Shown piece after piece: positions 19,285 to 28,087 of a DNA stretch of 64,000 nucleotides. Position numbers and translations under genes: made by a program. Each line of letters starts with the position of its first letter. Within the stretch, counting starts at the first letter, position 1. The notes below the pieces were generated by a model, which searched no databases, was not told where the DNA came from, and worked only from the letters and a program-made list of their open reading frames with translations. Source of the stretch: Desulfurococcaceae archaeon (GTDB taxonomy: Archaea; Thermoproteota; Thermoprotei_A; Sulfolobales; Desulfurococcaceae); contig JAWBQJ010000001.1 of assembly GCA_038845865.1 (NCBI GenBank), positions 372,001 through 436,000 on the forward strand, given 5' to 3'.

Positions 19285-19749
19285 ATGGCTAAACTGGTGG
19301 AGTTCGATAAGGTAAAGGACTTGGAAAATTTCATAAGGAAGCTTGGCGAAGCCGGTTACGTAGTCGAGCGCGGACCCCACGCTGTTTTGGAGGACCATAG
19401 CGAGATCACGACGTTGAAGGTGTACATGAACGGTAGAATGGTCGCGTACGTTGTCGCCCATTACATTACCCAGTACTACAGGGCCGTCGTGAGCGAGAGC
19501 TACAGTGATGATCAGGCATTTCTGAGTAAGCTATTCGAGATAAAGTACTCTGGGGAGAGGTGGAGCATCCCCGTTAACCCGGTTTACATAATCGTGTTCG
19601 AGGAGGGGCTAATGAGCACGCTAGAAAAATACGAAGACCTGTACCCCGTTCAGGATGGTGAAGGCCTGGTAGAGGCCTATAGGTCTAAGAACCCTAACTA
19701 CAAGGTTATACCTAGAATCGTCGTGGCGAGACTTGTGAACCTCTCGTAG
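19285..19749 (+). CDS. Hypothetical protein
   Basis: 154 residues, not recognised. Mixed alpha/beta composition, no membrane segment, no cysteine. The ATG start at 19285 follows a promoter-like AT stretch near 19205-19215. The stop lies one base from the convergent XerA gene end (19751). Normal codon usage supports a real gene. Confidence 0.55.
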   Translation: MAKLVEFDKVKDLENFIRKLGEAGYVVERGPHAVLEDHSEITTLKVYMNGRMVAYVVAHYITQYYRAVVSESYSDDQAFLSKLFEIKYSGERWSIPVNPVYIIVFEEGLMSTLEKYEDLYPVQDGEGLVEAYRSKNPNYKVIPRIVVARLVNLS

Positions 19750-19750
19750 C

Positions 19751-20782
19751 TCAGCCCACTGTTACGCCTTCAATGCGCTCTCCCACCGCTTTTCCGCAGT
19801 ACGGGCAGAATAGCGCGTCTAGCTGTATAGGCCTATTACACGCGGGGCAGGGTTTTGACCTGGTTATTGAGCCCCCGATTTTCTCCTCGTACTCACGCTT
19901 AATGTCATCTATGGTTATGTGAAGGTAGACTTGCGTAGTCCTAATGTCGCTGTGCCCTAGTAGCCTCTGGAGACTGGCTAGGCTCATGCCTCGCCTGATA
20001 GCTATAGTGGCAAAGGTGTGCCTAAGTACGTGCGGCCTAGTCTTAGAGGGGTCTACGCCTGCCCTCTTCGCCAGCCTTTTCAGCTTCTTGTAGAGTGCAC
20101 TGTAGGATATCTTAAACAACCTGTCTCCAGGCTGGAGCCCGTTAAGTTTGATCCACGCACCTAGATATTCGAATACCTCGAGAGGGGCTGTTACGAGCCG
20201 TTCTTTACCGTACTTAGCTGACCGTACTCTTATGATCTGCTTACCGAGGTCTACATCCTCGACCTTTAGGTTGAGCAACTCTCTACTCCGAAGGCCCGTT
20301 GTCACGAGAAGGCTAACTATTAACTTGTCCACCGGCTTGCTGGCCGCGGCAAGCAATGCACCGACTTCCTCCTCGCTTAGGGCATCTACGCGGGCTGGCA
20401 ACTTCTTAGTACCCAGCACTCTTATCCGCAAACCAAGCCACTTGAAAAACCTTCTCAACAGTACACTGTAATAGTGGAGCGTTACCTGCCACTTGTACTT
20501 ATCACTAGTCTTAGCTCCTGTGAACCCGTTAGCTAGCCTTTCATTCCTCCACGCGATGACGTCTCTCACGGTGACCTCTCGGAGGGGTTTATTACGTGTA
20601 AAGGACATGAAATCCCTTATCGCGGCCATGTACGATTTAATGGTCTCTCTGGATGCGCCAGCAGCCCGTAAAGTGGACTCGAACTCCTTCAGTATGTCCT
20701 CATTACTTAGTTCCAGTACGCCGTCCGGCGCCTCGCCTAGATCGAGTTTCGGCACTAATGCCCCTTCGAGTAAATTGCTCAT
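19751..20782 (-). CDS. xerA: XerA-type tyrosine recombinase with C-terminal zinc ribbon
   Basis: 343 residues. The catalytic set is complete: R165 (TGLRSRE), a lysine at 190/193, H251-x2-R254, H277 and Tyr286. The N-terminal SAM-like core-binding domain spans about 25-115. Archaeal XerA resolves chromosome dimers at dif, but is usually some 50 residues shorter. Here residues 308-343 add a C-terminal zinc ribbon, with C312-x2-C315 and C326-x2-C329. No integrase attachment tRNA or other mobile genes adjoin it, so a housekeeping role is likelier than a provirus integrase. A TATA-like element (TTTAAG) about 26 bases before ATG suggests a leaderless mRNA. Confidence 0.85.
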   Translation of the reverse strand: MSNLLEGALVPKLDLGEAPDGVLELSNEDILKEFESTLRAAGASRETIKSYMAAIRDFMSFTRNKPLREVTVRDVIAWRNERLANGFTGAKTSDKYKWQVTLHYYSVLLRRFFKWLGLRIRVLGTKKLPARVDALSEEEVGALLAAASKPVDKLIVSLLVTTGLRSRELLNLKVEDVDLGKQIIRVRSAKYGKERLVTAPLEVFEYLGAWIKLNGLQPGDRLFKISYSALYKKLKRLAKRAGVDPSKTRPHVLRHTFATIAIRRGMSLASLQRLLGHSDIRTTQVYLHITIDDIKREYEEKIGGSITRSKPCPACNRPIQLDALFCPYCGKAVGERIEGVTVG

Positions 20783-20787
20783 GTGGT

Positions 20788-20814
20788 TGCTTTAAAAGAG
20801 CGAAGCTTAAAGCA
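20788..20814. repeat. Inverted repeat just upstream of xerA
   Basis: Arms TGCTTTAA (20788-20795) and TTAAAGCA (20807-20814), 11-base spacer, starting 6 bases before the xerA ATG. One arm overlaps the probable TATA box. It could be an autoregulatory operator. It also has the rough geometry of a recombinase core site, but is not a match to known archaeal dif. Confidence 0.35.
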
Positions 20815-20832
20815 TGGACTAAAAAGCTTTGT

Positions 20833-21699
20833 TTAGAGGAGTGACTGCATTTTCTCGCGGATAAGTAGTTCCGCCTGATCTCTTGGTAACTCCACGGGGG
20901 TGACTTTCTCTAGTTCTCCCACAACCCTGCTCGGCTCCTCGGCGAACATTCCAACTCTACCTCGGGACCTCGCGGTGTACCTTCTAGATACACCGCCGTA
21001 AACGACGATCGCGTCGATTAGCACCTCATCACCACTAGGAGATATTGTAACTATACCTATGGACTGCCCTTCTCTACTCGTCAGCTTTACGAGCACGCCT
21101 CCATCTATTGTTTCGCCTATCACATCCGCCGAACCCACAATGTCTGAGAGCTTTACGAGCCCCGGTTGAATGGCTGGTGGAGGAGGTATCGGTGGGGGCC
21201 CAATAGCTTCTTCGGCTTTTTCCTCCGGTACTTCGAAGGCCTTTACAGCTTCCTCTACCGCTTTGGGGGCTAATCTAAACGTCTCTAGTATGTGGCTAAG
21301 CCTGTTCCTCACAATGTCGTAAACAGCTCTCGTAACCTGCTCATCAGGCACCCTCTTAAAGGCCTCTACCCGTAGCGAGTTGTAATCCCACACAATCCTC
21401 CTATTGTGCGGATCTAGCGAATAGTTTATTCTCACCCTGACCACGTCACCCTTATCAATCTTCAGCTCGTTGACGAGAATATTGAATAAAACCACGTTTA
21501 GTTCAGCTGAGGCACGCGCGATCTCCTTAGTGAACTCCTTGTCCTGTTTAACGACATCTCTCAGCTGAGCAAACAGCGTTCTCCTGATCTTGCCGGAGTA
21601 CGCTCCCGCTATTACTAGCCCACTACTCAGCTCTTTCGCCTCGGCTTGAGGATCCGCGCCCAAGAATTTTTCACCAATACTAACAGTAGTTAAGCCCAT
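20833..21699 (-). CDS. Conserved crenarchaeal protein (possibly DUF2258)
   Basis: 288 residues. The N-terminal alpha/beta domain (1-155) and the C-terminal beta domain (about 180-285) are joined by a proline-rich linker (GPPPIPPPPAIQPG). The start GLTTVSIGEKFLGADPQ is of a type I associate with a crenarchaeal conserved family, tentatively DUF2258; I am not certain. No catalytic motif is visible. It lies directly upstream of xerA on the same strand with a 50-base gap. Function unknown. Confidence 0.6.
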   Translation of the reverse strand: MGLTTVSIGEKFLGADPQAEAKELSSGLVIAGAYSGKIRRTLFAQLRDVVKQDKEFTKEIARASAELNVVLFNILVNELKIDKGDVVRVRINYSLDPHNRRIVWDYNSLRVEAFKRVPDEQVTRAVYDIVRNRLSHILETFRLAPKAVEEAVKAFEVPEEKAEEAIGPPPIPPPPAIQPGLVKLSDIVGSADVIGETIDGGVLVKLTSREGQSIGIVTISPSGDEVLIDAIVVYGGVSRRYTARSRGRVGMFAEEPSRVVGELEKVTPVELPRDQAELLIREKMQSLL

Positions 21700-21808
21700 C
21701 TATATAAAGTTGCAAAACGCCAAGTAGCGACGTAGGTGGTAATGGTAACGCCCACGGGGAGCGGAATTAAATGCTATAAGATAAATGATAAAATAGAACT
21801 TAACAATC

Positions 21809-22060
21809 ATGTCTACTGGGAGGGCGGTTTTTGTGAAACGTGAAGTCATGTACTCCGGTATCGTTATTAGTTTCGAGTATGATGATCGCGGAGAGCTACT
21901 GCTGTACATGTATGGCGAGGTAGAAGGGGAGGAAAGGTATTTTTACGTCAAGCCGGGGAGTGAGGAGGCGGAGAATTTCTTAAAGCTGGGTGTTGGGCAG
22001 AGCATTAAAGGTAAGGGTACAGTTATCTCGAAAGATCCACTCATAGTTTCCAGTTACTAG
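21809..22060 (+). CDS. Small hypothetical beta-rich protein
   Basis: 83 residues, not recognised. Alternating hydrophobic and charged residues suggest a small beta-barrel; the ending GKGTVISKDPLIV is compatible with an OB-like fold, which is a guess. ATG start at 21809. The next gene begins one base after the stop, so the two form an operon. Confidence 0.5.
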   Translation: MSTGRAVFVKREVMYSGIVISFEYDDRGELLLYMYGEVEGEERYFYVKPGSEEAENFLKLGVGQSIKGKGTVISKDPLIVSSY

Positions 22061-22061
22061 C

Positions 22062-22541
22062 GTGGTGGAGATCGTGAAACTCCTTCTAAAGCCTCCTAGA
22101 ATAAAAGTTTTAGAAGCGGCCGGAGCTATAGGCGACGGTCGCATACTGATAGTTTCGAATAGCAAAGCCATCGTGAGATCCAGCATGGGTGACCGCGAGT
22201 ACAAGGTAGTCCTGGTCCCCGGAGACTCCGGGGCGTATAGAGTTTATAGTAACGATAATGGAACTATTCACAGGGGGTACGTGGGATATCCAGTACTTGC
22301 ATTCATGATGAAAACGGGGATTCTCCCAGTGGACAACGACGTGGTCAGGGCCATGACCAACATTCCGTGGAAAGAGCTCAATGAGAGGTACCAAAAGTAC
22401 TCTATAGTTGAGAGCATCGTGATATCGAGAGCTGAGAAATTAGGCGTGTCTAGGAACATCATAGACGACTACATCAACATAGTTTTCAAAAAACTCGGGC
22501 TAATGAAAGTGTATTTTGACGAATCACTAGCCTACACCTAA
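22062..22541 (+). CDS. Hypothetical protein
   Basis: 159 residues, not recognised. The first half is beta-rich and the second half helical (residues 90-150), which could be a small alpha-helical bundle. The start is GTG 22062 (or the adjacent GTG). It is coupled to the preceding 83-residue gene and converges on the next gene with a 15-base overlap. Confidence 0.5.
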   Translation: MVEIVKLLLKPPRIKVLEAAGAIGDGRILIVSNSKAIVRSSMGDREYKVVLVPGDSGAYRVYSNDNGTIHRGYVGYPVLAFMMKTGILPVDNDVVRAMTNIPWKELNERYQKYSIVESIVISRAEKLGVSRNIIDDYINIVFKKLGLMKVYFDESLAYT

Positions 22542-23195
22542 CGTCACCTTGCCCTTAACAACTTTGAGGTAACCTCTTCTAGCTAGCGCGATCAGGATCA
22601 TTCTCGCACGGTTTTTATCCACACCTAGCTCTTTTGAAACCACCAAAACAGCGTCTTTTACCCTCATTTCGCCGTAGGTTACCAGGGCGTTCTTCAAGGC
22701 GTCGTACGCTTTACCGTAAATACCTGGCGGGGATCCCACTACCCTAATGCGGCCTAGCTCCAGCACGATCCTGGCACTTATGCTCCTCTCGTAGCACGTT
22801 AACGCGTACTCACTAGTTCCCGGTATGCGGTTCAAGTGATACTTCACATAATCGCCCAGCCTACGTACCCCAAAGTACCTGGTAAAGACCACTACGTTCA
22901 TTGCTTTGCAATGCGTTAACCCGCGAAGGCTTCTCGGCATGTACGCTACCACCAGGGCACTTGCATCGATACACGCGTTCTCGAGGTCACTCGTGACCGT
23001 AATTCTCTCGATCAGCTCTAACGGTGCGTAACGTTCGAGGTACCCGCGCTCATCCACGACTAAGACCCTTAAGCCGCGGTTAAGGGCTATTGAAATTAGA
23101 GTAAACGCGAATTTAAGCATGGCGTTTAAACTACGCGATATTATAATGCTTTTTTCGCATAAAACCTGCTCTAATATGTCCACCGTCTCTGGCAT
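22527..23195 (-). CDS. Hypothetical protein with C-terminal winged-helix-like region
   Basis: 222 residues. Residues 1-150 look like a Rossmann-type alpha/beta domain (RVLVVDERG, ALVVAYMPRS) that lacks a Walker A motif. Residues 165-222 resemble a winged helix (VSKELGVDKNRARMILIALARRGYLKV). One reading is a degenerate RecA-like or KaiC-like regulator with a DNA-binding domain; this is inference. It runs divergently from the sugar isomerase gene. Confidence 0.5.
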   Translation of the reverse strand: MPETVDILEQVLCEKSIIISRSLNAMLKFAFTLISIALNRGLRVLVVDERGYLERYAPLELIERITVTSDLENACIDASALVVAYMPRSLRGLTHCKAMNVVVFTRYFGVRRLGDYVKYHLNRIPGTSEYALTCYERSISARIVLELGRIRVVGSPPGIYGKAYDALKNALVTYGEMRVKDAVLVVSKELGVDKNRARMILIALARRGYLKVVKGKVTLGVG

Positions 23196-23256
23196 GAATG
23201 CCCCTCAACGGCAGTCTAACTAATAATGCATGTAGAGTAGTTAATTAGATTGGGGT

Positions 23257-24261
23257 GTGGGCGTGTTAGACGCGTACCTCAAGTGGACCGTGCAAGTAAA
23301 GCAGGCGATCGCTCTTTGGGGGGCATATACCGTGAAGGGGGCGTTCGACGAAGTGGTTGTAGCCGGTATGGGTGGTAGTGGAATCGTTGGCGACTACTTA
23401 CAGGTACTCTCAACGGCGAGCGGCACTATACCCGTTTACGTCGTCAAGTCGCACACCGTTCCAGGCTTTATTGACAGGGGTACCTTATTTATCGCAGTAA
23501 GCTATAGTGGCGACACACTCGAAACCGTTCTCGCACTTAGGCATGCCCTTAGAAAACGCGTAACAGCTATAACGGTCTCGAGCGGTGGCGCGCTTCGAGA
23601 GGAAGCTCTAAAAAACAACTTGCTTCACATACCGCTACCCCAAGGCCTCCTACCTCGAGTGTCACTGCCCGCAATGCTCTACAGCGTTCTTGGAGTACTC
23701 GATGCCAGCGGCTACCCCGTGGTCCCGAAAGGTGAGGCAAGTGCCAGCGTAGAGTTCTTGGAGGAGTACATGGATGAGTGTGTGGAGGTGTCGGAAAACC
23801 TGGCTAACTGGCTCTTCGTAGACGTTGTCCTCGGGTCAAGGTTACCGGTTATAGCGTCTCACAGCCCATTAGAGGCACTCGCTATTAGAGGTAAAAACGA
23901 GTTTAACGAGAACAGCAAGCTCGTAGTTAAAGTAGACGTGGCCCCGGAGTGGATGCACAACGACATTGTAGGCTACGAGAAGCCGGTTTACAGGAAATAC
24001 GGGGTACTGGAAATCGTAGATCCCGAGAACACCGTTGGGGTGAAACTCGTAAACTTCATGGAGAGGGTCTACTCGGAAAACAACGCCGTTTACTTTAGGC
24101 TCGAACTACGCGGTAGGAACATGCTAGAAAAGCTAATGTATGGAAGCCTGATTCTAGGACTTGCAAGTGTAAAGCTGGCAGAAAGGCGTTTACTTGATCC
24201 GGCCGAGACGAAAAGCATATTGCTGTACAAGAGGTCCGTAAGGGAGATCTTCTCCGAATAG
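23257..24261 (+). CDS. Bifunctional phosphoglucose/phosphomannose isomerase
   Basis: 334 residues with two SIS domains, the crenarchaeal PGI/PMI family known from Aeropyrum and Pyrobaculum. It interconverts glucose-6-P or mannose-6-P and fructose-6-P in gluconeogenesis and sugar nucleotide supply. Visible motifs are GMGGSGIVGDYL, SYSGDTLETV, and the C-terminal helix with the catalytic histidine region (PEWMHNDIVGYEKP). GTG start at 23257 after GGGGT. It is followed by tRNA-Pro. Confidence 0.87.
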   Translation: MGVLDAYLKWTVQVKQAIALWGAYTVKGAFDEVVVAGMGGSGIVGDYLQVLSTASGTIPVYVVKSHTVPGFIDRGTLFIAVSYSGDTLETVLALRHALRKRVTAITVSSGGALREEALKNNLLHIPLPQGLLPRVSLPAMLYSVLGVLDASGYPVVPKGEASASVEFLEEYMDECVEVSENLANWLFVDVVLGSRLPVIASHSPLEALAIRGKNEFNENSKLVVKVDVAPEWMHNDIVGYEKPVYRKYGVLEIVDPENTVGVKLVNFMERVYSENNAVYFRLELRGRNMLEKLMYGSLILGLASVKLAERRLLDPAETKSILLYKRSVREIFSE

Positions 24262-24316
24262 TGTTTTACGACATCAGTATTAAAACCCTCGATACGAAAG
24301 AAGATTACTGGACTAA

Positions 24317-24391
24317 GGGGCCGTCGTCTAGCCTGGCTAGGATGCGGGGCTTGGGCCCCCGTGACCCGGGGTTCAAATCCCCGCGGCCCCA
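24317..24391 (+). tRNA. tRNA-Pro (anticodon TGG)
   Basis: 75 bases fold as a complete cloverleaf: acceptor GGGGCCG/CGGCCCC, D-stem GTCT/GGAT, anticodon stem CGGGG/CCCCG with loop CTTGGGC (anticodon TGG), T-stem CGGGG/CCCCG with TTCAAAT, discriminator A. There is no intron and no encoded CCA. Confidence 0.95.
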
Positions 24392-24486
24392 TTGTAAGGT
24401 GTTGAGCTCGCCTTCCCATCCCGGTTGAGGACTTTGCAATCCGCCCTCTCATGCAGGTTAGAGGGATAAAAGAATTTGCGCGAGGT

Positions 24487-24771
24487 TTAAACTCTAACCG
24501 AAGTGAAGACTATTCTGGCCACTAGGTAACCTTCATCTACATGGTATTCAACACTACTTATTTTAGCTTCAACTCCGAGGCCTTTAAGTATATAAATGAG
24601 GTCTTCGACCCAGTCGATCACACCGCACGTTAGGCAAAAGGAGCCTTCAAACCTCACGATAGCCTCGTTGTCCTCGACTTTTTCTAGACGGCATTGAGCT
24701 TCCGCTCCTCTATACCTATTGTACGCCTCTATCGCATCAATTAGTAGTTCTTCGAGGTCCTGCCCACTCAT
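24487..24771 (-). CDS. Small hypothetical protein
   Basis: 94 residues, not recognised. It has a helical N-terminus and a beta-rich remainder with three cysteines, including SFCLTCG (a CxxC) in the middle. Proteins of this shape sometimes bind metal, but the ligand set is incomplete. ATG start at 24771, normal codon usage, stands alone. Confidence 0.5.
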   Translation of the reverse strand: MSGQDLEELLIDAIEAYNRYRGAEAQCRLEKVEDNEAIVRFEGSFCLTCGVIDWVEDLIYILKGLGVEAKISSVEYHVDEGYLVARIVFTSVRV

Positions 24772-25109
24772 TGCACCACCTACGCAACACGCAAGTACCC
24801 CGTTCTCATTTAATGTAAACGGCGTTAAAGCCTCTGCTTAGAATGCTTTAAGTGCCTTATTTACACCTATGGAGAACAGCCGGTACTGGTAGTTAATAGA
24901 ATTGAGAGACCGCCGAGCGCTGGCTTTCGGTGTTAGTGCTTAATAGTGATGCCCCACCATTAAGTACTTGCCTCGACACCTGGTAGTCCGTGAAGGGCTT
25001 CGCGGATACTTAACTCGAATTGCATTCTAGGCGTACACGGATGTTCAAGTAGGTAAATGGCGATACTTAAATTACCACGCAAACTACATTATTACTGGGG
25101 TGTAGTTAG
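24772..25109. other. Intergenic region upstream of ferritin
   Basis: 338 bases with no open frame worth calling and no RNA I recognise. It holds the promoters of the small gene at 24487 and of ferritin. The word GATACTTAA occurs twice in part (25008-25016 region and 25062-25070), the second copy being the ferritin TATA element; the repeat could be a regulatory site. Confidence 0.4.
25062..25073 (+). promoter_or_regulatory. TATA-like promoter of the ferritin gene
   Basis: GATACTTAAATT, about 40 bases upstream of the ferritin ATG, followed by GGGGTG near 25097 as ribosome-binding sequence. Motif and spacing evidence only. Confidence 0.45.
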
Positions 25110-25595
25110 ATGGATCAGGAGATTCTAGAGGCGTTGAATAAGCAGTTAAACCAGGAGCTCAGGAACGCGTACTTTTACCTGGCAATGGCGGCCCACTTCG
25201 ATCACGCATCACTGAGCGGTTTCGCTCATTACTTCAAAGTACAGGCCCGTGAAGAGCTGGAACACGCCATGAAGATCTACGAGTATGTAAATGCGAGGGG
25301 AGCACGCGTAGAGTTACAAGACGTGACGGTAGCGAAAAAGGAGTGGAACAGCGTCTCAGAGGCGGTCAGGGACTTCTACGAGGCGGAGAGAGCGAACACA
25401 CAAAGAATATGGAACCTGGTGGACTTAGCTAGGAGGCATGGAGATAAGGCAACGGAGGCGTTCTTGCAGTGGTTTGTGAATGAGCAGGTTGAGGAGGAGG
25501 AGCAAGCACTCGATCTGCTGAACAAGGTTGAAATGATCAAAGACAACGTTGCCGCATTACTAGCACTAGATAAGGTCTTATCCGAGAGGAAATGA
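25110..25595 (+). CDS. ftnA: Non-heme ferritin
   Basis: 161 residues with the four-helix ferritin fold. Ferroxidase ligands are visible as the E in LNQELRNAYFYLAMA, the E and H of EELEHAMKIYEY, and the E/Q positions in QVEEEEQALDL. It oxidises Fe(II) with O2 or peroxide and stores Fe(III) in a 24-mer shell. It opens the iron and oxygen-stress island; the next genes are on the opposite strand. It is followed by T-runs that probably terminate transcription. Confidence 0.92.
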   Translation: MDQEILEALNKQLNQELRNAYFYLAMAAHFDHASLSGFAHYFKVQAREELEHAMKIYEYVNARGARVELQDVTVAKKEWNSVSEAVRDFYEAERANTQRIWNLVDLARRHGDKATEAFLQWFVNEQVEEEEQALDLLNKVEMIKDNVAALLALDKVLSERK

Positions 25596-25611
25596 GACTA
25601 CTAGAGTTCAA

Positions 25612-25630
25612 GTGCTTTTTAGCCCCTTTT
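25612..25630 (+). terminator. T-rich terminator after ferritin
   Basis: Two T-runs (CTTTTT and CCCCTTTT) 17-35 bases after the ferritin stop, typical of intrinsic termination by archaeal RNA polymerase. Confidence 0.5.
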
Positions 25631-25655
25631 CATACCCCAAAGGCGCTCCATAAAG

Positions 25656-26495
25656 CTAACCGTAGTAGGCGTCTAGCACAAGCATTAGTATAAGCCCCAC
25701 CATTAAACCCGCAGTAAACCGTATTTCTCTCCCCTCTTCATGGGTTTCTGGTATAATTTCGTGGCTTACAACATACATCATTGCCCCGGCAGCAAACGAT
25801 AACATGTATGGAAGAAGTCCTCTGAAAGTGGTGACTAGCATTGCAGCGCCCGCTGCCGCTACCGGCTCTACGACTCCGCTAAGCATTACTAGGACTATAG
25901 CCTGCTTGAGGTCTCTTTTAAGAGAAATTAAGGGAAGGACTGTGGCTAGCCCTTCGGGCATGTTCTGTATGCCTATAGCTATGGCGAGTAAAACACCGCC
26001 CCTAGTAGACTCAACCATGGCTGCTCCTACGGCTGCGCCTTCGGGAATGTTATGAATTATCATTGCAAACGCGATGAGCCAGGCTACTTTTAGCTTCCTT
26101 TTAAGCTTCTCGGGGCCCTCATACCCCCTGGTCACGTGTTCGTGCGGCAATAGGCTGTTTACGATGTGAACGACCAACGCACCTACGAGGAAGCCGGCTG
26201 TAGCTGGGATCACTCCTCCTACCTCTAAAGCAGGCATCAGCAAGGAAGTAAAGGAAGCCGAGATCATGGTGCCCGCCGCAAAGCCCATACCATATGCTAG
26301 TGTTTTCTCGCGTACTCCAATCCCCACAAGGGCTGGGAGCGCGCCGCCGACTGTGAGTAGGAAGCCTATACACGCCGCTAAAAACGCTTGAACTACTAGC
26401 GAGGTCGTTATCTCCTGAATGCCCGCGACGAGTAGGTCTACCGGGCCCAATAGTAGCTGCCACCTACTGACCGGGAGATACCTGCTTAAGAACAA
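25656..26495 (-). CDS. ZIP-family metal transporter
   Basis: 279 residues with about eight membrane helices. The helix IV/V metal-binding motifs of ZIP proteins are present: MIIHNIPEGAAVGAAM and AIGIQNMPEGLATVLP. A histidine-bearing loop (PHEHVTRG) lies between helices III and IV. The family moves Zn2+ or Fe2+ toward the cytoplasm; position beside ferritin-type genes points to iron, but zinc is equally possible. It follows the ferritin-like gene on the same strand by 33 bases. Confidence 0.88.
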   Translation of the reverse strand: MFLSRYLPVSRWQLLLGPVDLLVAGIQEITTSLVVQAFLAACIGFLLTVGGALPALVGIGVREKTLAYGMGFAAGTMISASFTSLLMPALEVGGVIPATAGFLVGALVVHIVNSLLPHEHVTRGYEGPEKLKRKLKVAWLIAFAMIIHNIPEGAAVGAAMVESTRGGVLLAIAIGIQNMPEGLATVLPLISLKRDLKQAIVLVMLSGVVEPVAAAGAAMLVTTFRGLLPYMLSFAAGAMMYVVSHEIIPETHEEGREIRFTAGLMVGLILMLVLDAYYG

Positions 26496-26528
26496 AATAA
26501 AAATGGGGTGCGTTCATGATGCTGGTTG

Positions 26529-27002
26529 CTAGCCACCTGGCGCCCCGTGCCAGGGGCTCTCCTTCCAGATCATTTGCCATAGTAGCTCTTCTGTAAGGGT
26601 TTCAGCCTCGGCTATATTGCCCTTAATGCTTAGTAGTAGCTTGTGATGCCTAGTCTCATCGTCTACTATCGCTGAGACCAGCAACTTTATCCTGGGGTCT
26701 CCACTTGATGATAGAATGTCCTTAGCCTTTTCAAGCATTTTCATCTCCGTTTCTATGTGCTTGCCCATTACTTCGGCAATTTCACCATACTCCTTTTCGC
26801 TAATGAATGGCTGCGTTTTTATTATTAGCTCTGTCATAGCTTTATACATCAATGCGTGCTTTTCAGAGTCCTTGGCGATGCTTTCGAGCAGGGCCCTCAG
26901 TGCGGGGTGTTTGATCGATTGAGCCAGCTTTTCAAGTTCCCTGGCGTACGTCTCTTCGAGCTGTGCGAGTTCGAGCAGTTCTCTAATGTCCACTTCGCAC
27001 AA
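26529..27002 (-). CDS. Ferritin-like diiron protein (rubrerythrin-type helical domain)
   Basis: 157 residues, a four-helix ferritin-like protein with repeated E...ExxH patterns (LEETYARELEKLA, KDSEKHALMYKA, HIETEMKMLEKA, DDETRHHKLL) that supply a diiron site. It starts within the last 20 bases of the encapsulin gene, so the two are translated together. In other lineages, proteins encoded beside encapsulins are often their cargo. The C-terminal tail (SPWHGAPGG) is short and glycine-ended and might be a targeting peptide, although it does not match a known signal. Inference beyond the fold. Confidence 0.75.
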   Translation of the reverse strand: MCEVDIRELLELAQLEETYARELEKLAQSIKHPALRALLESIAKDSEKHALMYKAMTELIIKTQPFISEKEYGEIAEVMGKHIETEMKMLEKAKDILSSSGDPRIKLLVSAIVDDETRHHKLLLSIKGNIAEAETLTEELLWQMIWKESPWHGAPGG

Positions 27003-28050
27003 CCTCCATTACGACTATCCCGTCGGGATTTCTAACCCTCACAGCCATCGTTGACCAGAGCCTAAATGCGTGGTAACCATCTTCTGGGCCGAGATAATCC
27101 ACCTCGGCATCACCCCCATAGACAACATCTAGCACATCTGGCGTAGCCGAGATGACTAATGCCTTATCCTCCGGCACACCGCCGAAGACTACAACCTCGT
27201 CTACGAGCATCTTAATCCTTTCGAGATCCGTTACGCCGGTTTTCTCGCTAACGGCAAGTAGCTTGACGTAACGCGCTTGATTAATAATTAGCATGTAGGG
27301 TCGCCTGAAACCGCGTACTACGAGCTCTGACACCGCTTTAGCGATGTCCACTACGGATGCGCCTGGATCATCCCACGTACCTAGTGGTAGCCTTATCTTG
27401 CCTTCTCTCAGCAGAGTCTCAGTTACAGCCCTGTCCTCTTCGGTTGCTAGGCTTAGGGCAGCGCCAATGGCACCCGGCATCTCGATGTGCTGCCCTGTCT
27501 TAGCCGAGTAGTCTACTGCTCGCTGGGAGATTATAAATCGGTGGCTTATCTCGCAGAGTGGGATGATCGCTCTCTCGAGTTTTTCACCGGCACGCTCCAC
27601 TGAAACGGAGTCCGCGCCTCGTCCAATCAAGGTTGTAGGTAGCTTCTTAGTTAATACTCTCGCGGAGCCCGTTAGCTTCTTAACCTCGCGCACAACAGTC
27701 TCTTCAAAACCACCGTTTCTACTAGGGCTATTCGCTGTCGAGCCGTTTCCAGGACCAGGTGCCTTTACTCCTGCCAGCTCTTTGACTTCTTCCTCGCCCT
27801 TCCTTAACTCCTCTACCTGCTCGGGATCGAGGTGTTTAAGTAAAGCTAAGAATTCACCAACGTGCGTTTTCTCCTCGCGAGCTATGTCCTCAAAAACCTT
27901 CTTAAACCTCTCATCGTCTACCGCCCTAGATAGCTGAAGGTAGAGGTTGATGGCGTCTAGCTCCGCGATGATTGAAAGCCTTAAGGCTTCCGCAACCTCT
28001 TCCCTAGAGAGCTTTTTACCGGGAACCAGGTCCAGGGGGTTCTTGGACAT
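26983..28050 (-). CDS. Ferritin-like domain fused to encapsulin shell protein
   Basis: About 355 residues in two parts. Residues 1-95 form a ferritin-like helical hairpin with E31 and E61-x2-H64 as diiron ligands. A flexible Gly/Ser/Pro/Asn linker (about 96-115) leads to a HK97-fold encapsulin shell domain (about 116-356), recognisable from GRGADSVSVERAGE..IPLCEISHRF and the late DAEVDYLGPEDGYHAF and MAVRVRNP. The same fusion is known from the Pyrococcus furiosus virus-like particle, where the shell assembles a nanocompartment that oxidises and stores iron. The start is ATG 28050 after GGTGAACGG. It lies in an operon with the rubredoxin-domain gene (upstream) and the ferritin-like gene (downstream, overlapping). 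Confidence 0.9.
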   Translation of the reverse strand: MSKNPLDLVPGKKLSREEVAEALRLSIIAELDAINLYLQLSRAVDDERFKKVFEDIAREEKTHVGEFLALLKHLDPEQVEELRKGEEEVKELAGVKAPGPGNGSTANSPSRNGGFEETVVREVKKLTGSARVLTKKLPTTLIGRGADSVSVERAGEKLERAIIPLCEISHRFIISQRAVDYSAKTGQHIEMPGAIGAALSLATEEDRAVTETLLREGKIRLPLGTWDDPGASVVDIAKAVSELVVRGFRRPYMLIINQARYVKLLAVSEKTGVTDLERIKMLVDEVVVFGGVPEDKALVISATPDVLDVVYGGDAEVDYLGPEDGYHAFRLWSTMAVRVRNPDGIVVMEVVRSGH

Positions 28051-28087
28051 CAAGGCCGTTCACCAGCATTCGTGGAGGTGTGCCTCT

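Noticed and set aside
20788..20814. A dif recombination site for XerA
   Set aside because: It does not match the archaeal dif consensus I know and overlaps the probable TATA box, so I list it only as an inverted repeat.
24090..24452. Minus-strand frame across the isomerase end and tRNA-Pro
   Set aside because: Shadow of a clear tRNA and a well-supported plus-strand gene.
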